NCBI RefSeq assembly: GCF_900699765.1
Contig: NZ_CAADHO010000005.1
Span: 372,001-436,000, forward strand
DNA: 64,000 nt
Origin: Desulfoluna butyratoxydans
GTDB taxonomy: Bacteria > Desulfobacterota > Desulfobacteria > Desulfobacterales > Desulfolunaceae
Reading direction: 5' to 3'
Positions 33,601-42,554 of this stretch are shown piece after piece. Below the pieces are notes generated by a model, which did not search any database, had not been told where the DNA came from, and saw nothing but the letters and a program-made list of their open reading frames with translations. The translations under genes were made by a program, and so were the position numbers. How positions within the stretch are numbered: position 1 is the stretch's first letter; each line of letters starts with the position of its first letter.

Positions 33601-35386
33601 GCTCTCCGGTGCCGCCCCGGCCTCCACCGTACCGGATTCCCGGCATGCGCCGGTCCGGCATCCAGAGCAGGGAAAATCGCCGGGTCACCGGGCGTCCACC
33701 GCTTTCAAAGAGGCTCACCTCCGAGGTAACGGAAAGGGGCGAGCGGCTCTTTGCAGCCTCCTCATCCACGGCAAAGGCGCCCTTGCCGCCGTCATCCAGG
33801 GTGAGGCTCCCCAGGTCCGAGACGGAGAGAAAGTCCGCATCCTCTTCCAGGCCAAAGGAAAAATCCTTCAGGCCATCGGGAAAGCAGGCGCGCCGGGTTC
33901 GAAGGGTAAGCCGCGCTTCGGCCCGGTTCCCTGCGGCAGGGGCCCCATAGAGGTATCGACCGGCCACCTTCAGGGAGTGGGCTGTTTCTTTGACCAGAAC
34001 GGTTTTGTCGGAGGAGAGATCAAGGGCCATGCGCTCCGGCAGGAACTCCTCCACCATGAACTCAAAGGTGGAAACCGGTCGTACCTTGCCGGGACGAAGC
34101 CTCACCTCGGCCCGCCAGCGACCGGTGGCAGCGTTGCCCGGAAGGGTGGCCACGGCCTCAAAATACCCGGAGGACCCCGAAGGCGCCAGACTGACGTTGG
34201 AAAACACCTTGCCCCCGGGCTTGACCCAGCGGACGAACAGGTTTTTTACATCCACGGGCCTGCCGTCGTTGTTCCGCACCAGAAATGAGAGGGGGACGGC
34301 CTCGGAGGGCCGGTAAAGATCCCGCGGAGCCATGACGAACACATCCACGGGGCTGTCCTTGCGTCCGGTGACGTCAAATTCGGAGAGATCGTTTCCGGGG
34401 GCCCGGGTGGAGAGAAAGGCAAGGTCCCCTCCCGCGCTCTCCCCGCGAATGAGGACACTCTTTTTCACACGGGCATCGCGGCTCCGAAAGAGCCCCAGCT
34501 TATCGGTGCGGCCCTGGGCCAGCGTTCGCCCCTTGTCGTCAAACAGGGAGACCAGGAGCCCTTCAAGGGCGGTGCCGTCGGCAAGGGAGGAGGCCGTAAC
34601 CACCGTCTCCTGTTTGTAGGAGCGCAGGGACAGGCCGATGTCCGTCACCATGAAAAAGGTGCTCTGGTACGCATACCCGAAGGTACCCGGCCGCTTCATC
34701 ACCGCAAAATAGAGACCGGTCTGCGACAGAACACTGATCTCCCGCACGGGGATATGGCGCACCACCCGCCGGTTTTTCACGGGATCCAGGTCAAAACGGG
34801 CCGAGTAAACCAGCTCACCATACTGCGGCATGTCTTCCAACCGGTAGAGCCCCATGCTGTCCGTGGGGTTCCGCCACTGGGCGAACCGCCGCAAGCCCTC
34901 TGCGTTGATGCGGAAAAATTCCAGGTCCACGGCCGGGACGTTCACCGTGGCCACGGGCAGGCCGCCGGAAAGCCCCCGGGGAAGCACCAGCCCGCTGCGG
35001 GCAAAACCCACCATGGGTTCCACCTTCCGCGTCTCCACCCGGCCCACCACCGGTTCGGCAAGGACCTGGCCAGAGGCGGACGTCACCCCTTCCAGAACCG
35101 TCACCGTATACGATGTCTCAGCCTCCACATGGGGAAACCAGAGCCTCCGCCCGTCCTCTGAAAGTACCCAGCCCCCGTCGGCAGGGCCATCGCCCACCGT
35201 CACCTGGAGAAATCCGCCCTGGAGCACATCCCGGGCAAGGGGCTCGGAAAAAAGGACGGACAGGGCCGGGCCGTTCTCATACTCCCGTTCACCGATGTCC
35301 AGAACACGAAAGGTGTCGGCCGCCAGGGAAACCGAGGCGAACACCGCCATAACCAGACCTGCCAGAAGCGCTACGAATCGATTCAT
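30602..35386 (-). CDS. Bacterial alpha-2-macroglobulin (YfhM-like)
   Basis: The 1594-residue protein has a signal peptide (cleavage after SLAA) and the domain series of bacterial alpha-2-macroglobulins: several macroglobulin-like beta domains, a bait region near the middle, and a thioester domain with YGCLEQ (C1130-Q1133). The N-terminal region lacks a lipobox cysteine, unlike E. coli YfhM, so it may be soluble in the periplasm. The family traps proteases that reach the periplasm via the Cys-Gln thioester and is thought to work with PbpC in repairing damaged cell walls. pbpC is on the same strand but about 21 kb away. GAGGA precedes the ATG. Confidence 0.92.
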   Translation of the reverse strand: MNRFVALLAGLVMAVFASVSLAADTFRVLDIGEREYENGPALSVLFSEPLARDVLQGGFLQVTVGDGPADGGWVLSEDGRRLWFPHVEAETSYTVTVLEGVTSASGQVLAEPVVGRVETRKVEPMVGFARSGLVLPRGLSGGLPVATVNVPAVDLEFFRINAEGLRRFAQWRNPTDSMGLYRLEDMPQYGELVYSARFDLDPVKNRRVVRHIPVREISVLSQTGLYFAVMKRPGTFGYAYQSTFFMVTDIGLSLRSYKQETVVTASSLADGTALEGLLVSLFDDKGRTLAQGRTDKLGLFRSRDARVKKSVLIRGESAGGDLAFLSTRAPGNDLSEFDVTGRKDSPVDVFVMAPRDLYRPSEAVPLSFLVRNNDGRPVDVKNLFVRWVKPGGKVFSNVSLAPSGSSGYFEAVATLPGNAATGRWRAEVRLRPGKVRPVSTFEFMVEEFLPERMALDLSSDKTVLVKETAHSLKVAGRYLYGAPAAGNRAEARLTLRTRRACFPDGLKDFSFGLEEDADFLSVSDLGSLTLDDGGKGAFAVDEEAAKSRSPLSVTSEVSLFESGGRPVTRRFSLLWMPDRRMPGIRYGGGRGGTGELETHSLDLVVADAAGKPVAVKQLLLKVIRIDRNSYWEFNEGAGWQHRVTEKRYTFAESFMDLPPGVVTHDLTLPSGDYIVEAVDPGTGLSTTVSLSSGRGYGDGAPHPAKVNLLFDKKTYRPGDVARVTVVPPDEGEALVMVEGKGLLWARRTAVERDGTVVEIPVAEAWQSHDIYVSAVVLRKTAPKDPETPLRAIGVQHLALDREPRAMDVEVLVARTWQEEAPLPVTVTVKKKGQAHYGRVWLAAVDVGILGITDFASPDPYAWFFARRWYDVKGTDLFGKVIETDASLRAAMRFGGDGDISLGGGKPQAEVILFSKVLGPFETDRSGKITAEIPLDDFSGSLRLMAVAFDDTSFGAAEFETTVTPPLVIQLSAPRFLAPGDASILTADLTRMVAGEGDYSLRLEAGGPVCIDADAETVTLAEGKRKVRSWPVTAACDASQPPYGVGEVVMTVQGDGVTKRITAQWPVRPGYPGEARETRVRLNPGESLSLDAQSMAGLIPATVGGAVAVSTRLPLPGDAYVRGLLDYPYGCLEQVVSRAFPQLWLLPERARAMGIEPVPVEKRREILDDAVARVAAMQRHNGGFGLWSASGPEDPWLSCYAVDFLLTAREMGVRVPTEVLRRGLERQRTWLVKGPGGELRNDRAASFAVRSYAAHNLSRVRKGHLATLRTLFDNHVEDAADPLSVARLALALKASGDKRRSRGAADRALVLRPDAEHWRRDYGSALRDLSMTVALFTEQKIAVPSMADILDTLETNLRQTRWLSTQERFALFRLALAFAENDDTVSLSVAEGGESRKVKGKGPFAMSLSAKMLARGLSLTSTGKEPLFASAVVTGYAETPPAPMDERIRVVREYFDLEGRSLDPESVPSGTLMLVNLRVTASEEVPDALVVDLLPAGLEIENPNLEHSIRADEVVIRGKAVWRHAEENPLIHAEYREDRLAASVYLRRDHEFSLFYVVRAVTPGTFVVPPPFAESMYRPEIRGIGAGGRVIRVEK

Positions 35387-35500
35387 GGTGGGATCCTCAA
35401 CGAGTTGGGAACAGCTTAAAAACGTCGGTTCAATGATTCCTCAGCTTTCAGGGCTACCACAACACACGGCAAAGCCGCCATGATCTCCGTCACAAAGATG

Positions 35501-36703
35501 TCAGCTCACCATGGCGGCGTACCGGTCTGCTTCGGAGGCGTCTCCCTTGCTCCGATAGATGTCGCTGACGGCCTGATAGGCGTAAGGGGCCGTTGCGGGG
35601 TCTTCCATGGCAAGCTTTAAATACCGTTCGATGAGAGGGACCGAGGTGTCCCCCGCCTCTTTGAGAAGGTTGGCGTAGGTAAGCTGGATATGGGAGGGAG
35701 GGCGTTTTCCGCACCCGGCACAGCGGCCCATGCTGGTCTCCAGAAGGGTTCGGGCTGCGGCGGCGTCTCCGCCGTCTTTTTTCAGGTTGGCCAGGAAAAA
35801 GGCGAGGTTGTCGTCCCAGCGTTCCTCCAGCTCCTGGGCAAGAAACGCCTCGGCGTCACCGGCCCGTCGGCACGCCATGAGAAGGCGGCCCTTGAGCAGG
35901 GCCAGCTCCACAGGGCACTCCTCAAGTCCATTCAATGTATCATCCAGGATGGCAAGGGATGTTTCCGGCTCTTCCTCGTCCAGATGGAGATGGCACAAGA
36001 GCTCCACGCCGTGGGTGTGCAAGGGGTGGCTGGACAAAAACGTCTCCAGCAGTTTTTTTGCCTTGTCCCGTTTTCCAAGGTTCAGGCAGGCGGCGGCAAG
36101 CTCCAGGGGCACGTACCCGTCGTCGCCGTCTTCCTCAAGGGCCTGGTCCAGGGCCTCTTCGGCCTCGGCAAAGGCACCGGAGTTCAAGGCGCTGTACCCC
36201 TTTCGGAAGGCATCGCCGTAATCCATGTAGGCCTCGCCCTGCTCTTCGGCAAGGGACATGCACAGGGCTTCAAAGGCCTGATCATCCTCAGTGTACGGGG
36301 CCTCGACCCCGGGCTCGTCTTCGTCGTCGTCCCACTCCTCGCCCTCCCGGGCCATGGAGCTCTTCAGCGTTCCCAACAGGGCCTGGATGGCCTCTTTGGT
36401 TTCGGCTTCCCGGGCCAGCTGGCCCGCCAGGTGAAGCAGGTGATGGGCTTCGGCGTCAATGCCCGACTCATGGAGCTCCGCCGCGTTGGCCAGGTGCTCC
36501 TTGGCCAGGCACTCGCCGCAGCCTGCGTGCTTCTCTTCAATACGGGCAACAAGGGCTTCCTGGCCTGCCTCTTTTCCGGCCAGTTTCTCCAGGGCCTTTG
36601 CGTATTGGGTACGGGCAGGGCCGTAATGTTCGGACAGAACCAGGCCATCGCCTTTTTTTTCGAGGTCTTCGGGTGATTTGACAAAAAGAGAGAAAAGCCC
36701 CAT
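35501..36703 (-). CDS. Cytoplasmic TPR-repeat protein
   Basis: The 400-residue protein is made of helical tetratricopeptide-like repeats, for example FRKGYSALNSGAFAEAEEALDQALEEDGDD, VPLELAAACLNLGKRDKAKKLLETFLSSHP and AYQAVSDIYRSKGDASEADRYAAMVS. An acidic stretch lies near residue 130 and two cysteine pairs occur (CGEC and CAGC), which could bind metal. There is no signal peptide. The ATG at 36703 has GAAGGAG upstream and is preferred over the frame start at 36784. It is probably a protein-interaction scaffold; no partner is evident. Confidence 0.75.
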   Translation of the reverse strand: MGLFSLFVKSPEDLEKKGDGLVLSEHYGPARTQYAKALEKLAGKEAGQEALVARIEEKHAGCGECLAKEHLANAAELHESGIDAEAHHLLHLAGQLAREAETKEAIQALLGTLKSSMAREGEEWDDDEDEPGVEAPYTEDDQAFEALCMSLAEEQGEAYMDYGDAFRKGYSALNSGAFAEAEEALDQALEEDGDDGYVPLELAAACLNLGKRDKAKKLLETFLSSHPLHTHGVELLCHLHLDEEEPETSLAILDDTLNGLEECPVELALLKGRLLMACRRAGDAEAFLAQELEERWDDNLAFFLANLKKDGGDAAAARTLLETSMGRCAGCGKRPPSHIQLTYANLLKEAGDTSVPLIERYLKLAMEDPATAPYAYQAVSDIYRSKGDASEADRYAAMVS

Positions 36704-36755
36704 GGAGACTCCTTCGCACAAGTAGAATGAGGTAAAAAGGGAAAAAGCACGGTTG

Positions 36756-36911
36756 TTGCCTCCGGCGGCCCTGCCGGGGGCCAAACTTTTGAAAAGTTTG
36801 ACAAACAGGTCTTAAGGACGCCCCGGACCGAAAGTTATCTGCAAGCCGACTGTATTAAACGTATCGGACATTCAGCCGGAATGTTTTTGCGGCTTGCTGC
36901 GCCGGAGACAA
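36756..36911. repeat. Dispersed intergenic repeat, copy B
   Basis: It begins TTGCCTCCGGCGG and ends GCCGGAGACAA, with an internal perfect palindrome AAACTTTTGAAAAGTTT and the shared TTTGACAAACAGGTCTTA. The outer CTGAATAGTTAAC also resembles flanks of other copies. It lies between the TPR gene and aspartate kinase, both minus strand. Confidence 0.8.
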
Positions 36912-36932
36912 CTGAATAGTTAACATCGCCCC

Positions 36933-38309
36933 TTACGACGCGCCGTTGAAAAAGGTTGCATGCAGGGCGCGGACCGAGGCTTTGAGATCCTCTTCCCGGA
37001 CAATGAAATAGAGGGCCACCGGCGAGGGGCCGAAGGCGATCATCTCCACGTTGATCCCGGCGTCGTCCATGGCGGAAAAACAGCGGGCGGCAACCCCTTT
37101 GCGGGAGTTGAGCCCCTCCCCCACCATGCTGATAAGGGCCACATCGTCTTCCCGCTCCACCTTGCGAAAGGGGTTGGGGGTCAGTTTTTCCAGGAGTTCG
37201 TAGCCTCGGTCCATGTCTTTTTTGTCCAGGAGAATGGAGATGCAGGTCTGGGAGGTGACCACGGACCGGATGTTGATGCCGCTGTCCGTGACGCAGCCCG
37301 TCACTTCGGAGAGCATGCCCGGCCGGGCTCCCATGCCCGAGGCATACACCTTGATGATGCCCACGTCGGTGTTCTGGGTGACGCTTTTCACCACGTGGGG
37401 CGCCTCGGGGCTGCTTGTGGTGATGAGGCTCCCCTCGGCATCGGGATCCAGGGTGCTTTTGATGGCGATGTCCAGACCGTACCGGCGCACCGGCTCCACG
37501 GCGCGGGGATGAAGAATCTTTGCACCAAAATAACACAACTCAGCGGCTTCGGCATAGGAGAGAACGGAAATCAGCTCTGCATCGGGCACCATGCGCGGAT
37601 CCGCGCTCATGAACCCGGCCACGTCCTTCCAGAACTCCAGGACCTCGGCTTCCATGGCCACGGTGGCCACGGCCGCGGAGTAGTCGGTGCCTCCCCTGCC
37701 GTAGGTGGTGATGTTGCCCTCTTCGCTGATCCCGTAAAAACCCGGCATGAACACCAGGGTCCCTTCGCCCACCAGGGGCCCTAAGTGCTCGCGAAAATTC
37801 GCCCGGGTCACCTCCAGGTCTGCGGTGGCATCCTCGTACTTTCCGTCGGTGATCATCCCGATATTCTGGGGCATGCGGCAGACAGCCCTGACGCCCCGCG
37901 CGTTCATGGCGCAGGTGAGCAGCTCCGCGCTGAAGCGCTCCCCGTAGCTGCTGATGAGATCGCGCATCTTGGGGGTGCTCTCCCCGGTGTAGCTCAGGCC
38001 GTAATAATACCGTTCCAGGCGCTGCAGGCCCTTGCCGAAGGTCTTGGAAAAGGTCTTCTGGAGATCAGCATCGGCGATGATGTGCCGTGCCGTGGACATG
38101 TGCTTGGTCCGCAGGCGGCTCATGAGCGTGGGAATCGTCTCTTCGTCGGCCAGGGCATCGGCCATGCCGTCGATGAGCATGTCGGTGATGCCGTTCAACG
38201 CCGAAACAACGATGATGTCGCCTTTCACCCGACCCGCCAGGAGGTCCAGGATCGATTCAATGGTCTTCTTGCCCTTGAGGCAGCCGCCGCCTATTTTAAT
38301 CACTTTCAT
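36933..38309 (-). CDS. Aspartate kinase
   Basis: The 458-residue protein has the amino-acid kinase start VIKIGGGCLK and the aspartate-binding stretch ITTYGRGGTDYSAAVATVAMEAEV. A FWKDVAGFMSADPR segment follows, and the C-terminal part holds two ACT domains (VGIIKVYASGMGARPGMLSEV.. and VALISMVGEGLNSRKGVAARCF). It phosphorylates aspartate at the head of lysine, threonine and methionine synthesis and is likely feedback-regulated through the ACT domains. The first line is KIGGG, where many family members have KFGGT. Its length fits monofunctional LysC. No other amino-acid gene is adjacent. Confidence 0.9.
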   Translation of the reverse strand: MKVIKIGGGCLKGKKTIESILDLLAGRVKGDIIVVSALNGITDMLIDGMADALADEETIPTLMSRLRTKHMSTARHIIADADLQKTFSKTFGKGLQRLERYYYGLSYTGESTPKMRDLISSYGERFSAELLTCAMNARGVRAVCRMPQNIGMITDGKYEDATADLEVTRANFREHLGPLVGEGTLVFMPGFYGISEEGNITTYGRGGTDYSAAVATVAMEAEVLEFWKDVAGFMSADPRMVPDAELISVLSYAEAAELCYFGAKILHPRAVEPVRRYGLDIAIKSTLDPDAEGSLITTSSPEAPHVVKSVTQNTDVGIIKVYASGMGARPGMLSEVTGCVTDSGINIRSVVTSQTCISILLDKKDMDRGYELLEKLTPNPFRKVEREDDVALISMVGEGLNSRKGVAARCFSAMDDAGINVEMIAFGPSPVALYFIVREEDLKASVRALHATFFNGAS

Positions 38310-38475
38310 GGTGCTCGGGATTCTCCGTGAGGTTGCATCGTCAATTAGAATTTGTTTGTCTTATCATACTCATCCGGCAGCAAACAAGGAGAATGCCCGT
38401 GGCCACCAGGTGGAGGGTGTGCATGCGACGCCCCCTGTCGCACAGGGTGTCGCAGGGCGCGACGATCCGCACAAA

Positions 38476-38517
38476 AAAAGCCCCCCACTGTCGTCGCCGG
38501 GACAGTGGGGGGCTTTT
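38476..38517. terminator. Strong bidirectional terminator
   Basis: A perfect 17-bp stem AAAAGCCCCCCACTGTC (38476-38492) / GACAGTGGGGGGCTTTT (38501-38517) has an 8-nt loop. The A-run to its left extends further and acts as the T-tract on the minus strand, ending the acetate-transporter transcript. Confidence 0.9.
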
Positions 38518-38551
38518 GGTAACCCGTTGGGCTCAAGCCGCGACCGGATCG

Positions 38552-39109
38552 CTACCCGATGGGAAGCACCACGCGGCCGTACTGCTCGTTAAGCACCTCG
38601 GCCATGGCCAGGTAGATGGCGCTCAGTCCGCAGACAATGCCTTCAAAACCGGCGATGACGCCGATGAGATGGGAGCCGGTCCAGTTGTGGGCGGCCAAAA
38701 GGACAAAAAGGATGGTCAGGGAGCCGAACACGAACTGAAGGCCCCGGTTGGCCTTGAGGGTCCCGAAGAACATGAAAAAGGTGAAAAGCCCCCACATAAA
38801 GAGGTACCACCCCATGAAATGGTGTTCCGTGGCTTCGATCCACCCGAATTTCGGCATGAGGATCAGCCCCACCAGGGTCAGCCAGAAGTGGCCGTACGAG
38901 ATAAAGGCGGTCACCCCGAAGGTGTTGCCTTTCTTGAACTCAAGAATCCCTGCGATGATCTGTGCCATGCCGCCATAAAACAGGCCCATGGCCAGGATCA
39001 TGGCGCTCATGGGAAAAAACCCGGCATTGTGAATGTTCAAAAGAACGGTGGTCATTCCAAAACCCATCAGACCCAGGGGCCCCGGGTTTGCCAAAACATT
39101 GTCCTTCAT
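38552..39109 (-). CDS. satP: Acetate/succinate transporter (GPR1/FUN34/YaaH, SatP family)
   Basis: The 185-residue protein has six membrane segments and the family signature near the N terminus, [25 protein letters not shown], matching NPAPLGLxxFG. It continues with [21 protein letters not shown] and [11 protein letters not shown], both typical of SatP. It carries acetate and possibly succinate across the inner membrane. The ATG at 39109 has AAGGAG 10 bp upstream and gives the family length (E. coli SatP is 188 residues). It is followed by a strong terminator. Confidence 0.92.
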   Translation of the reverse strand: MKDNVLANPGPLGLMGFGMTTVLLNIHNAGFFPMSAMILAMGLFYGGMAQIIAGILEFKKGNTFGVTAFISYGHFWLTLVGLILMPKFGWIEATEHHFMGWYLFMWGLFTFFMFFGTLKANRGLQFVFGSLTILFVLLAAHNWTGSHLIGVIAGFEGIVCGLSAIYLAMAEVLNEQYGRVVLPIG

Positions 39110-39618
39110 GAATCTGTGTCTCCTTACCTGCTTCTCCATTTCTCTTTGAGGCACCTTAACCGTTTCCCCGTCGGAAGGCATCCGCAAGACCCCGCCGAAC
39201 CGGTTGCCGTCAAGCCACCTCACCCTAACTTTCTACACGCTTCGACCCGCGCGCCGTAACTTCGGGCATCGCCTGTCGTTTCATCCGTCTCTTTGTTGCT
39301 GCTCTCTTTATGGAAATAACGATGGGTTATATCAGACGGCTGCGCATGACGGCAATCAAAAACAGACCATTGTTCACGTTACTGCTCACCATTCCCACCC
39401 GCACAACCCCCTCGCCTTTTCCATCCGTGCTCTTTTGGCGCGATGGCTGTCTTACACGATATTCACGGGAAAGGGAACCTCATCAAACAAGCTCAAGCCG
39501 GAATACCGACGCGAATGGGCGCATTTATCCCTCGTTTTTTGAAATTAGGGGAAAGGCAGGAACACGACAACAGCCGGTGTGTGCCGTTGTCCGGGGAGAC
39601 CGGGCGAAACCCTGGGCC
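39110..39618. other. Intergenic region upstream of satP
   Basis: These about 510 bp separate two minus-strand genes and should hold the satP promoter. Small open frames exist, but none has both a good start and protein-like sequence. No repeat or RNA structure was recognised. Confidence 0.4.
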
Positions 39619-40176
39619 TCACTTCGGGGGGAACTGGTCCAGCACTTTTTTCACCAGTTTGTTAAGGGACTTGATGGCTTTATCGGGGTCCTTGTATTCG
39701 GAATAACGCTGAGCCCCGGTACCCCTCCAGTAAAGGGTGGACGAGTCTCGCCCCACAAAATCAATGATGAGGGACTCTTCATCGTAATCGCTCACACTGG
39801 TCCCCGTACCGATACCGACACCGCTGTAGCGCCCATGGCTGGCCCTGCCGAAGCCGACGCTTCCGCCGGTTCCGCTGGACTCGATCTTTTTTCTCAGGAC
39901 AAACTCATAGCGGAGGTAAAAGGCCGCGTCTGCGTCATCCACCTTTTTGATTCCCTTTGCCCTGAGCTGTTGCTCCACGGCCGAACGGGTCCGGCTGTCC
40001 CGCAACGAGCTGTCGATACGGGGGTCCCCGGTGACAGGCTGGGATTCAGAGAGCCAGGCGTAACTCTTCAGCCTGCCGAACTGTTGTGCCGGGTCGTAGT
40101 CCTGATTGACCCGGATCCCGGAGCACCCGCTGAAGACAAGGGCCATCGCAACCATCCAAAGCCATCTCTTTTTCAT
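39619..40176 (-). CDS. DUF4136 lipoprotein
   Basis: The 185-residue protein has a lipoprotein signal (MKKRWLWMVAMALVFSGCSG, lipobox FSGC) and the DUF4136 pattern: VNQDYDPAQQFGRLKSYAWL, then a Gly/Ser-rich middle, and ESLIIDFVGRDSSTLYWRGTG at the C-terminal strand. The family is an outer-membrane or periplasmic lipoprotein of unknown role. GGAGGT lies 6 bp upstream of the ATG. Confidence 0.88.
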   Translation of the reverse strand: MKKRWLWMVAMALVFSGCSGIRVNQDYDPAQQFGRLKSYAWLSESQPVTGDPRIDSSLRDSRTRSAVEQQLRAKGIKKVDDADAAFYLRYEFVLRKKIESSGTGGSVGFGRASHGRYSGVGIGTGTSVSDYDEESLIIDFVGRDSSTLYWRGTGAQRYSEYKDPDKAIKSLNKLVKKVLDQFPPK

Positions 40177-40453
40177 GCACACCTCCTGAGCAAGAAGATA
40201 ACCGGTACACCACCGTGGGGTTTTTATGAAGAGGGGCCGGTATCCCATTGGGGAAACACCGGCCTAACCCGTCAAAGTTACGTTGCTATTCTACCACAGA
40301 ACAATCGCCCTTCCCAAGTCCCTGATCTTGCCGCACCCACCCGGTAACGGAGATTCGGATAGCGGCCCCCGCAATTTTCTACAAGAAATATGGAGAGACA
40401 CCTGATAGAATCGATCCTTCTTGCCAAACACGAGAAAAGACCGGTATTGGGCC

Positions 40454-41278
40454 ATGAAAAAACCTGGAAACACGACATTCTATCGCCATGGCGAGCTTAA
40501 AGATATCGAAGTTACGCGAGTCATTGATAGCCATCACATTTTCCCCAAGCATGTCCATGACAACACCTACACCCTCGTTCTCGCGGACAGGGGGGCAAGT
40601 TACTGCGTGGGGCCGGAGGAACACGAGGCTGTTGTGGACAGGCAAAGCCTTGCATTGATCAATCCGGGCCAGGTCCACTCCGGTATTCCCATCGGCCGGG
40701 AGCAGCTCTCGTACTGGTCTGTCAACATCATGCTTGATGTGATGACCGCATCCTTCAGGGATGTTTCGGGAAAAGACTCTGCACCACCGGAATTCCAACG
40801 CATGGTGGTTCGCGACAGAGGCCTTCAGGATCGCCTCCTGCTTTTTTTCCATCGAATGACCATGCATGAGGGGCGGCTTGCCCTGGAAACAGCCCTCATG
40901 GAATCCCTGGGGCACCTCTTGATTCGCTATGCCAATGCCCAGAGCCCCGACACGTTTCAGGGCGAGTCCCGCCGTGTCTGCCTGGCCAAGGAGTACCTCT
41001 CCGAGGAGCTGGGCCGGAAAATGTCCCTGGACGAAGTGGCCGAGGCCATAGGCCTGAGCCGATACCATTTCCTCCGTGTCTTCAAACACGCCACGGGCAT
41101 TGCGCCCCATGCCTTTCGCACCCAGCGCCGCATTGACCTCTCCCAGCGCCTCATGCGGCAAGGGATGCCCTTTTCCCAGGTCGCCCTGGAAACGGGGTTC
41201 AGCGATCAAAGCCATTTCACCAAGCGCTTCAAGCAGTTCACCGGGGCAACGCCCAGGCAATACATGGCGGAAGCATAA
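40454..41278 (+). CDS. AraC-family transcriptional regulator
   Basis: The 274-residue protein has an N-terminal cupin-like sensing domain (HIFPKHVHDNTYTLVLADRGA, then LINPGQVHSG) and a C-terminal pair of helix-turn-helix motifs, KMSLDEVAEAIGLSRYHFLRVFKHATGIAPHAF and FSQVALETGFSDQSHFTKRFKQFTGATPRQY. The pattern is like AraC regulators next to amino-acid or drug exporters, and the EamA gene 99 bp downstream on the same strand is the likely target. The ATG at 40454 is chosen; a TTG at 40421 is possible. Ligand unknown. Confidence 0.9.
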   Translation: MKKPGNTTFYRHGELKDIEVTRVIDSHHIFPKHVHDNTYTLVLADRGASYCVGPEEHEAVVDRQSLALINPGQVHSGIPIGREQLSYWSVNIMLDVMTASFRDVSGKDSAPPEFQRMVVRDRGLQDRLLLFFHRMTMHEGRLALETALMESLGHLLIRYANAQSPDTFQGESRRVCLAKEYLSEELGRKMSLDEVAEAIGLSRYHFLRVFKHATGIAPHAFRTQRRIDLSQRLMRQGMPFSQVALETGFSDQSHFTKRFKQFTGATPRQYMAEA

Positions 41279-41377
41279 GGGGCCAGACAAAAAAGCATCC
41301 CCACCGCAATTTCATACAATACCCTCCTTCGCCGGTGAGATAGGGTCTGTATCAACCCGACACAGAGGAGATCATCC

Positions 41378-42301
41378 ATGGAGACAGCACAGGCCCCTTT
41401 ACCCACCGCACACCACACAACCCCTTCCCCGCAGCGCCTCCTGTTACCGGTGGCGGCGCTCCTGGCGGCCGTCCTGCTCTGGGGCGGCTCCTTTGCCGCC
41501 ATGCGAATTGCCGTTGCGGTCTTAAACCCCTGGTCTGTCATGTGGCTCCGCATGACCACGGCACTGCTCCTGCTGGCCCCCTTTGTGGGTAAATCCGCCT
41601 TTGCAAGCTATCGCAGAGGGGACTGGAAACTCCTTGTCCCCATGGTCCTGTTTCAGCCCTGCCTCTATTTTCTGCTGGAATCCTATGCACTCACCTACAC
41701 AACCTCATCCCAGGCAGGTGTGATCTCGGCCCTGGTTCCCCTCTTCGTTGCCTTCGGGGCCTGGCTTTTCCTCAAGGAAAAGATCAACCGCAACCTCATG
41801 GCAGGCTTGGGGATCACCATCGCAGGCGTCATCTGCCTCACGATCCTGGACGCCCCGGGCAGCAAGGCCCAGAACCCTCTTCTGGGAAACGGGCTTGAAC
41901 TTTGCGCCATGGTAAGCGCGGCCATCAACATGATCATCGTCAAGCAGCTGTGCCAGCGCTACAACCCCTGGAGCCTCACCGCCATGCAGCTGCTGGCAGG
42001 GGCCCTCTTCTTCACCCCCGGCCTGCCCCTTCTCCTTCAAACACCCACAGCCGTGTGGACCCCGGAGCTCATGGTTGCCATGGCGTTTCTCGGACTTTTT
42101 GTGACCCTTGGCGCCTTCGGCCTCTACAACTGGGGGATGAGCCATGTACCGGCCTCCAGGGCTTCCATTTTCATCAACCTGGTCCCCGTCAATGCGGTGT
42201 TGATCGGATGGGTCCTCCTGGGCGAATCCCTCACCTCCCTGCAGCTCCTCATGGCCGGGGCCGTACTGCTGGGTGTGGTGTTCAGCCAACGCGCCGCGTA
42301 A
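41378..42301 (+). CDS. EamA/DMT-family transporter
   Basis: The 307-residue protein has ten membrane segments in two EamA repeats. The first repeat starts LLAAVLLWGGSFAAMRIAVAVLNPWSVMWLRM and ends AWLFLKEKINRNLMAGLGITIAGV. The second starts with the LELCAMVSAAINMIIVKQLCQRYNPWSL segment and ends GWVLLGESLTSLQLLMAGAVLLGV. The family exports amino acids and other metabolites. GAGGAG precedes the ATG. The AraC regulator upstream probably controls it. A weak hairpin TGTGGG (42332-42337) / CCCACA (42347-42352) follows. Confidence 0.9.
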   Translation: METAQAPLPTAHHTTPSPQRLLLPVAALLAAVLLWGGSFAAMRIAVAVLNPWSVMWLRMTTALLLLAPFVGKSAFASYRRGDWKLLVPMVLFQPCLYFLLESYALTYTTSSQAGVISALVPLFVAFGAWLFLKEKINRNLMAGLGITIAGVICLTILDAPGSKAQNPLLGNGLELCAMVSAAINMIIVKQLCQRYNPWSLTAMQLLAGALFFTPGLPLLLQTPTAVWTPELMVAMAFLGLFVTLGAFGLYNWGMSHVPASRASIFINLVPVNAVLIGWVLLGESLTSLQLLMAGAVLLGVVFSQRAA

Positions 42302-42554
42302 CGGCTGTCACCTGACCTGAAACGCCACAGATGTGGGGAATTTTTACCCACAGCCCCACCCCAGTGTCCCGAAATCCCCCACTTTCCGGGGCCGCCACGA
42401 GGTGCATAGCCCACCCCCGGCGGCCCCATTCCCTGAATTTCTAACGGTTCCGTAAGCATCCCCCCGGCTGGCATGCCCATTGCTGTACACCCTGCAGATT
42501 ATCGTCATCGGCGGTCCAGAGAGACCCTTACCCCAGCAAAGGAACCCACCCTCC

